Positions 57,784 to 64,000 of a DNA stretch of 64,000 bases are shown here, in pieces. Origin of the DNA: Sciurus carolinensis (Eukaryota > Chordata > Mammalia > Rodentia > Sciuridae); NCBI RefSeq assembly GCF_902686445.1, contig NW_025920104.1, positions 248,001-312,000 of the forward strand, in the 5' to 3' direction. The position numbers and the translations under genes were made by a program. The notes under the pieces are model-generated. The model saw nothing but the letters and a program-made list of their open reading frames with translations, was not told the DNA's origin and made no database searches. The stretch's first letter is position 1. Each line of letters starts with the position of its first letter.

Positions 57784-60264
57784 AACACAAGACCCTGGCA
57801 CCCTCTGCCTTCGTCTATACTCTTACCCTCCCTGCTAGGATGCCACATGTCTTGAATGTGGGTTTGAAGCAGCCAGGAGCAGAATGGTCTCAAATTGCCA
57901 TGGAAACCGTAACACCACAGTGTTCTAATGCCGCTTCTCTGTGACCTCAGGAGAAATCAGGGGTGCAGGCACCATGTCACGGGACCCACTCATCAAAGTT
58001 CATGTTGCCCATGGCTTTACAAACACTCTGGGGAGTGCAACAAAGTGCCTTCTCCTACCAGAGGCTTGAATCCTGCGACCTTCCCAACCTAGGTGACCAA
58101 TGTCTGCTCCTTCCCCTTTGATTAGAGGACTTCTCCCATGTATGGCTCTCATGTCACAGGAGAACTGGTAACCAATTGTTACATTTTTCTGGGTGGAATT
58201 GATTGCATTGGAATGAATACAGGATCAAGGATATGACTTTAGTCACTTATCTCTCTGTAATGAATCTTGAGAGTAATAACTGAAAACATAAGGAGGAGAA
58301 GATTGAAATTGGATGAGAAATGTTTTCTTTTTGCCAACACCTTTTGGTTCTGGAACCCCAGAACCCATGAGCCATCACCACATGCATTTTCCTGTTTATA
58401 TCTCCCAAGAGTGTCTGACTAAATTGCTGAAGCACTCCCTACTGAGGGAAAAAGTCTTAACACAGGAGGCCCATCTTTTGCTGCCTCACCCATTCCTGAG
58501 ATGATAGGCAAGATCCAGGAGCTGAACTGGTTTGTGCATTATGCACAGCTCTCTGCTGCTTAGAATTTTTCAAAAACAAGTTCAAATGATAATATGAGAA
58601 GAAAAATACACTCGAGGAAAGTATCAGTAAATTTTCAATGTAATGGCTAGGAATTCATGTGTGAATGATCCCCAATATCTCCAATCATATTCACCAATTT
58701 ACCAGATCTCAAACCCACATAGTGCTGCCTGTGTCCCTGCTCCTGGTGTCCTTGGATCCCTGATGTATTTTTCTGCTCAAGGATCAATAAGCTACTTCCG
58801 TTTTCATCCTTAATTGAACAAGGGAAAAATTTTCCCTCAGGACACAGTGCTAGACTTGAGTATTGAATACATGCAAAACAGCACCTTGCTGGACTGTTGT
58901 GAACAGGAGATTTAAGAATTCCTTTGACATGTTTGGTTTGATCATGGTTGCTTCTCTGCATACAATTTCACAAAGTAAGACTGTAACTGATCAAGTTTTG
59001 TAACTAACAGGAGCTGTCACCGTGCTGGCGATATAGTGCATCACTTTGAGTGCCTGACTCGCATGCTTGAGGCCCGGGTTCCTGTACCCAACACTGTGGG
59101 ATTGCGGAAATACCAAATGATCGAAAACATTTCTTAACATCCCAACTTTCCATCTTCTCTCCTTTTAATTTTCATTTCTCCCTTCATCACAAAAGGAATC
59201 AACACTCTAAAACAGCACCATTTTCACATGCAACCCCATTCCACCAAAAGCTTTCAGCAGGCTTCTGAATCCAAGTGAGCAATACTGCCCAGTCACCTGC
59301 ATTTCTCCAGAGTATCTGTTCCATGATCTCACTCTACTCTCCTTAGGGCAGAGATCAAGGGTCTCTCATGAGTATGCTCGTGAGGATAATTCTTCAGCAC
59401 CTTCTGCAGCTGTGCATTGTGCACCAGGTTTCAGTGGCAGGAAATTCAAAATGACAATGGCACTTGTACCTGGCACTCTCCAGGCTTCTTGGACACAGTG
59501 CCATACTCTCTGTCAATGAAGGGGACTTCCACATCCAAGCACTTTCTACGTGAACCCCATATCAACTGGATATTCAAGAGGTGAACACAAAAGACAGCCG
59601 CTCTTATCCCTGGAATTTCTCTCATTATTTTGCTTTGCAGAGGCTTTCACGTGATTTCTTGGTGAATAATGTTAGAATTAGGGGCTGAATTGATATCAGC
59701 CTCTATTGAGAGCATTCAGGAGTATCATGGGGGATTTACAACCTACTCACCCATTATCATTGGAGCTCCAGTGTCAAGAGGAATGGAGCCCTTTCATAGA
59801 CTCTTGTTAATATTGATGGACGTCCTCAAGAGATGCAGTGTAGAATTGGGTGAAGCATAACAACATCTCAGGTTGTGAGTTGTTCTCATGTTTACCTCGG
59901 ATCTGGGAATTAATGCATAGTGCTTTGGAGGTCAAGGAATGACACAAGAGACCCTCTTTGCAAGAACTCACCCTGGAAGAAGGAAATCAGAGACATTAGG
60001 CATACAGCATGTTGGCAGAAGATAGAAACAAGTCAAGAAAGAAAACGGATTTGACAATTTGCAAATGCTTGAGGTATGCTTTTCTTTCTCAGTCATTCTA
60101 TGTTATGTTGATTATTGTGGAACCACTTCTGTTTTGATATTCAGGTTTTGCTGATGTAGGAACTTCACATTTGAATATTTGTATACCTTTTGGTGATAAA
60201 ATTTCTGAGATTGTGGAGCACTCTTTATTCGGAGAGCCAGGGATTAGTGTTGCACATCCCAGGA
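57784..60264 (+). repeat. Large repeat unit, copy C (truncated)
   Basis: Third direct copy, starting acaagaccctggcaccctct. It follows the A/B order through tttgcctgtttata-like (58389), the tRNA-like patch and the gaaacaagtcaagaaagaaaacgga site at about 60027. It ends near cacatcccaggatg at 60264, where A and B go on for another 1.4 kb. It keeps the empty L1 site. A frame with VSHEYAREDNSSAPSAAVHC lies near 59365-59420. Confidence 0.88.
59024..59115 (+). repeat. tRNA-like (ID-related) patch in copy C
   Basis: Counterpart of 40206, with the B box damaged (gggttcctgtaccc). Confidence 0.6.
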
Positions 60265-60614
60265 TGTTGTAGAATATTTCTTGGTAGCTTCTGCGGAGTA
60301 TGAGTGAGTATCAGATACTTATTTTCATGGAAATTGATTGGGAAATGTATGATATAGACCAGAAAATATTAATTATATTTCTTTTTATTTTTAATCTCAT
60401 TTCTTCTTGATATGATGATACACCCCTCACTTCAGGTTTGTCATAGAAATTCAACAGTATAAAATATTGTGAATTACACCTTTAAAGTCCAATGTGCCTT
60501 CTTTGATTTGTTTCATTTAATGTTAATAGTTGGGAATTGAGCTAAGGGTTTGCAGATTGAAATGCTTCTTATATTATTTAATGGGTCTGTCAGGAAACTA
60601 TTTGGAGAAATAAT
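60265..60614. other. Single-copy stretch, nothing recognised
   Basis: AT-rich sequence between the end of repeat copy C and the right-hand provirus. Confidence 0.5.
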
Positions 60615-61070
60615 TGTCAGGGACCAAGAAGAAGTTCTCATTCTGAGGTTGTTCTGACCTTTACGATAAGCAGCAGCCCAGAGAATATTTTGCAGTTGCC
60701 TCCCCTGCGCAAAAACCCTGCAGCTGACTCAGGCACCCTGCAGCTGATGGCTGACGGATTCCTGGAGCACACCCCCTCCCCACTCCCAGCTGATAGTTCT
60801 GCCTATGGCTCACCCCCACTTCTCTTATGGGATTTCACCTTCCTGCCGGCGTGAACTTGCACCTTATCAGGAGACCAAAAGAAAAACACAGCCAACCAGC
60901 CTGTGTCTCATCATACCCCTCATTCCCTCAGCATAAATACCCGTGAGAACAATAAAAATTTGCATCTTGATCAGAATTCCTGTCTTGCTGTCACTCCCCA
61001 TGTCTCTTGTCTCTTCATTCCTTCTCTCTTAGGTTCGCTGTCCTGCGTTGATGTCCCGTGGGTCAGGACA
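60615..61070 (+). repeat. 5' LTR of the right-hand provirus
   Basis: Begins TGTCAGGGACC and ends GGTCAGGACA, 456 bp, with matching inverted ends tgtc/gaca. Promoter: TATA-like gcataaatac at 60931-60940. Polyadenylation signal AATAAA at 60951-60956. It differs in sequence from the LTR of the provirus at 47 kb. Confidence 0.9.
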
Positions 61071-61072
61071 GT

Positions 61073-61090
61073 TGGCGCCCAACGTGGTTG
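61073..61090 (+). other. Primer-binding site, tRNA-Lys type
   Basis: tggcgcccaacgtggttg two bases after the LTR. The first 15 bases agree with the tRNA-Lys1,2 site used by several betaretroviruses. Confidence 0.85.
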
Positions 61091-61213
61091 ACTCGAGCCT
61101 TTGTCTGAGAAGCAAACGCCGCCCTCCGGGAAAGCCTTGGCCAAGCAGGATTTGGGATCACCTCGGTAAACGCGACTGGGAGTCAGATCCAGGAGGAGAG
61201 TGAACCCGGCGCA

Positions 61214-61221
61214 AGGTGAGT
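61214..61221 (+). promoter_or_regulatory. Major splice donor of the provirus
   Basis: aaggtgagt just before the gag start, a near-consensus donor placed as in other retroviral leaders for env splicing. Confidence 0.7.
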
Positions 61222-61229
61222 GACACACC

Positions 61230-61484
61230 ATGGGACAAGCAGTTTCATCACATGATTTGTTTCTGATGGGTCGCAAGGAGGCCCTCAAGACTCGGGGAGT
61301 GCATGTTAAAAAGAAGGACTTAAAATTGTTCTTTTCATACATAGAGGATTTGTGTCCTTGGTTTCGCCTTGAGGGGTCAATTGATGGTAAAAGGTGGCTC
61401 AGAGTAGGAGACTGCCTCAAAGATTATTATGAGACTTTTGGTCCTCAAAAGGTGCCCATACTGCCTTTTCTTATTGAAATTTAA
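61230..61484 (+). pseudogene. gag, matrix part
   Basis: 84 codons from ATG 61230 in good context (cacaccatgg). It starts [14 protein letters not shown] with a glycine 2 for myristoylation and contains [19 protein letters not shown], the matrix core. It ends at TAA 61482-61484, where the normal gag frame should go on. Matrix targets Gag to membranes. Confidence 0.92.
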
Positions 61485-62289
61485 TTAATGAGATTCTTAA
61501 AAGTTCACCCTTTGACAGTGGTACTTTAAAACTTGTAAAAATTGGGGAGCAGGCAATGCAATCCACCTCTCGCTCCCCTTGGCATGCCCTTTGGTTAGTA
61601 TTCAAATGCCCCCTACTCAGCCTTCTCAGAACCCTGGGACCCTCCCAGACCCTGGGACCCTCCCAGACTCCACCTTACCAAAAGAGTCCCTTAAAAATCC
61701 CCCTAAGATTTATCCAGTTTTAAATTCCTATGATGAGGTGACCCCAGAGGAGGAAGCTACCCTGGAGGAGGCAGCGACTCAATACTATTCTCCAGACCTG
61801 CCACCTCGTAAAGATGCACTTCCCTCTTATATACCCCCTGCCTTTTGTGCTCTGGCCCTTCAGGGACCTACTGCCCCCCCAGACATTTTTCCCCGCTTCC
61901 CTTGCCTAATCTAACCCCCTTATGCGAGTCTCTCCAACATAGGCGGGAACAAATCCAACTTTTAAAAGAACTAAAAGCCCTTGATGCCGAACTTCTTTTA
62001 CTAGCCTTGGGCACGGAGTTAACACAAACTGGCCCCAAACCCCTTAATACTCGTAAGGTGAAGCCACATGGTCAGTCTGTTCTTGCCTTTCCAGTTACTC
62101 AAAGCAAGCAGATCAGCTCGCACAGACTGAGGCAGAGGGTCTAGAAGGAGCTCAGGTAAAGGAATCAGGGTAGGAACAAGAGGTAGAACCAGAGGGAGAA
62201 GAAGAGGAGGACCAGGAATCAGGGGATGAGGAGGAGCCCACCTCTGGACAGAGTGGAGCCCTTGTTTTTATAAAAGGCTGAGCCTCCGT
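61485..62289 (+). pseudogene. gag, phosphoprotein-like middle part, frame-broken
   Basis: Follows in two frames: 61579-61914, proline-rich with the repeat NPGTLPDPGTLPDSTLP, and 61845-62144, with a helical block (REQIQLLKELKALDAELLLL). The part from 62150 to 62270 is rich in Glu/Gly codons. At least two frame changes lie between matrix and capsid. Confidence 0.8.
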
Positions 62290-63303
62290 TTTCTTGAAAG
62301 ACTTAAAAAGACTTGTGCTCAATATGGCCCCACTGCACCTTATACACTGGCCTTGCTAGAGAACCATAGCACACAATGGCTCACCCCTAATGATTGGAAA
62401 TTTTTGGCCTGAGCCACCCTCAGTGCAAGTGAGAATGCAGACTTTAAGGAATACTGTTGGGAAACTGCCCCCAAAAATTCAACAAAGGCTTCCTCTAAAT
62501 CCTGGACCTATGTTAAACTAGTGGGTAATGCACCATTTGATACTAACCCTAAACAGGCACGCTTACCAACTGGGCTCCTAGCACAGGTTCAAACTGCTGG
62601 CTTGCATGCTTGGAGACAGCTCCCTCCAAAGGACTCGGCCACCACCTCCCTAGCAAAAATTCATCAGGGTCCTGACGAGCCTTACAGTGACTTTGTTGCC
62701 CGGCTTAATCTAGCTGCGGAGCCCTTACTTGGACCAAGTGAAAGTGAGAGCTCCTTTGTAAAATATCTTGCCTTTGAAAAGGCCAATCCAATATGTCAAG
62801 ATGTTCTTTGGCCCCATAAAGATAAAGGGGACCTTTCTGACTTCATTAGTCTTTGTGCCACGGTAGGAATGGCCCATGCCATGGGTCTCGCCATTGGTGC
62901 CGCCTTCACCAAGGCCCTTCACAACCTTGGCCCACGTACTTGCTTTACTTGCAAACAACCTGGCCATTTTGTGCGAGAGTGCCCAACAGGGAGACTGGGT
63001 CAAGGACCCATATCTCCTCAAATAGGGTCTAAACCATCTCTGCTCACCCTTTGCCCTAAATGTGGTAAAGGTCGCCACTGGGCCAAGGAGTGTAGATCCA
63101 AGACCAATACCCTTGGACAGCCTATTCCCTCTAAATTCTCGGGAAACTCCTCTCAGGGCCAGCCCCTGGCCCCGACCATCCCCAGAACAAACCCAGGGGC
63201 AATAAGGTTTGTTCCCTCTCAGACTCCCAACCCAATTCAGGCCCCCTGTCCTTCTTCACAATCACCTCCCTCCAACGCACTACCCCAGGCAGCACAGGAT
63301 TGA
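62290..63303 (+). pseudogene. gag, capsid and nucleocapsid part
   Basis: One frame carries capsid from LERLKKTCAQYGPTAPYTL, with a single TGA at 62410-62412 (probably CGA). It is then open to 63303 (260 codons from 62521). The major homology region reads HQGPDEPYSDFVARLN near 62663-62710. Two zinc knuckles follow, at 62941-62982 (CFTCKQPGHFVREC) and 63052-63093 (CPKCGKGRHWAKEC), both with the full CCHC pattern. The tail is Pro/Ser-rich and ends with TGA 63301-63303. Capsid forms the core and nucleocapsid binds the genome. Confidence 0.93.
63141..63200 (+). promoter_or_regulatory. -1 ribosomal frameshift signal (gag to pro)
   Basis: Slippery heptamer GGGAAAC at 63141-63147, placed so that gag reads GGA AAC and the -1 frame reads GGG AAA. 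After an 8-base spacer, GGGCCAG (63156-63162) can pair with CTGGCCC (63166-63172). The GCCCC at 63162-63166 can pair with GGGGC at 63196-63200, giving an H-type pseudoknot. The two stems share a base at each edge. Type D betaretroviruses are known to use the same heptamer with a pseudoknot at this junction. Confidence 0.88.
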
Positions 63304-63932
63304 ACCTCTGTGCCTCCACCAATACAATATTAGACTCTATGCTAGGACCCCAAATGATACCCACTCGGGTTGTAGGCCCCCCTCCACCTCATGTGAGTTC
63401 TCTTATTCTTGGGAGAGCTTCTACCACTTTACAAGGTGTTCAGATCTTCACTGGCATCATTGATAATGATTACACTGGAGAAATTAAAATACTGGCCAAA
63501 ACTATTAATGGAATAGCGGCCATCCCTGCAGGAACAAGAATTGCACAATTAATACTCCTTCCCCTCAATTCAGGAAACACTCCCGCTGCCCTAAATTTAC
63601 CACAAAACACGGCCTCTTTAGGTTCCTCTGATGTGTATTGGGTCCAACCTATCTCCCACAAAAGACCCACTCTTACTTTATTTATTGAAGGAAAAAAATT
63701 CCAAGGGATCCTAGATACTGGTGCAGACACCACAGTTATTTCTCAAAAATATTGGCCATCAGAATGGCCCCTCACCTCATCACTAACTGACCTTAAAGGA
63801 ATAGGGCAATCAAAAAACCCCTTAGTTAGCTCCAGGGTGCTCAATTGGACTGACACAAAATATAACACAGGAAATAAAGGAACTGTTACCCCCTTCGTTG
63901 TTCCTGATCTCCCTGTCAACCTTTGGGGATGA
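63141..63932 (+). pseudogene. pro: dUTPase and aspartic protease, stopped by TGA
   Basis: The -1 frame is open from the slippery site to TGA 63930-63932. The dUTPase part shows GRASTTLQGV near 63411 and GIIDNDYTGEI near 63456, motifs 2 and 3 of trimeric dUTPases. dUTPase keeps uracil out of viral DNA. The protease part has the active-site motif LDTGADTTVIS at 63711-63743. The stop falls after LWG, where the sequence goes on with DILSQM in the same frame. A CGA arginine codon there probably became TGA. The frame continues open to the window end. Confidence 0.92.
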
Positions 63933-64000
63933 GACATTCTAAGCCAAATGAAAATTATTCTTCATAGTCCCGACTCTTTAGTCACTCATCAAATGCTTCA

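Larger units (their letters stand above)
60615..64000 (+). mobile_element. Betaretrovirus-like provirus, 5' part, cut by the window end
   Basis: LTR, leader, gag and the start of pro are visible. It resembles type D/MMTV-group betaretroviruses: Lys-type primer-binding site, MGQ matrix start, separate pro frame reached by -1 frameshift, and dUTPase in front of protease. Gag is broken in several places and pro has one stop, so it is defective. The right-hand LTR, pol and env lie beyond the window. The six bases before the LTR are aataat, so a partner should follow the 3' LTR. Confidence 0.94.

Overview
The window looks like nuclear DNA of a sciurid rodent (ground squirrel, marmot or tree squirrel). 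It is AT-rich and mostly non-coding. It carries many tRNA-derived ID SINEs, B1-plus-ID composite SINEs, L1 elements with a sciurid-type 3' end, and class II endogenous retroviruses (ERVs). The species assignment rests on remembered repeat consensus sequences. No intact host protein-coding gene was found.

Left part, about 7.1-36.9 kb, minus strand: thirteen exon-like blocks in the correct order match the cyclin-dependent kinase CDK17 (PCTAIRE-2), from its N-terminal regulatory region to near its C-terminus. Most blocks keep splice sites and introns, so this is an unprocessed copy. It is broken by in-frame stops, one of them inside the HRD catalytic motif, and by several one-base frameshifts. 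At least two internal exons could not be found. Its introns and 5' flank carry a solo LTR with a 6-bp target-site duplication (TSD), a 5'-truncated L1 that itself holds a solo LTR, a second type of LTR, a local tandem duplication and many SINEs.

Middle part, about 38.95-60.26 kb: a unit of about 3.7 kb is present in three direct copies, A, B and C. I do not recognise its content. Copy B is split by a full-length but dead L1 (44924-55931). That L1 is split inside ORF1 by a 4.2-kb class II provirus (46974-51158) with two 363-bp LTRs, a six-base TSD, a 33-bp tandem repeat in its leader, and only scraps of gag, integrase and env. Near its 3' end the L1 also carries a perfect 267-bp inverted copy of its own ORF2 between TA-repeat tracts.

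Right edge, 60.6-64.0 kb: the 5' part of a betaretrovirus-like provirus runs out of the window. It has an LTR, a Lys-type primer-binding site, a splice donor, a broken gag with two zinc knuckles, a preserved -1 frameshift signal, and a dUTPase-protease frame stopped by a TGA.

The order of events can be read from the nesting: kinase copy and unit duplication first, then L1 insertions, then LTR elements inside the L1s.
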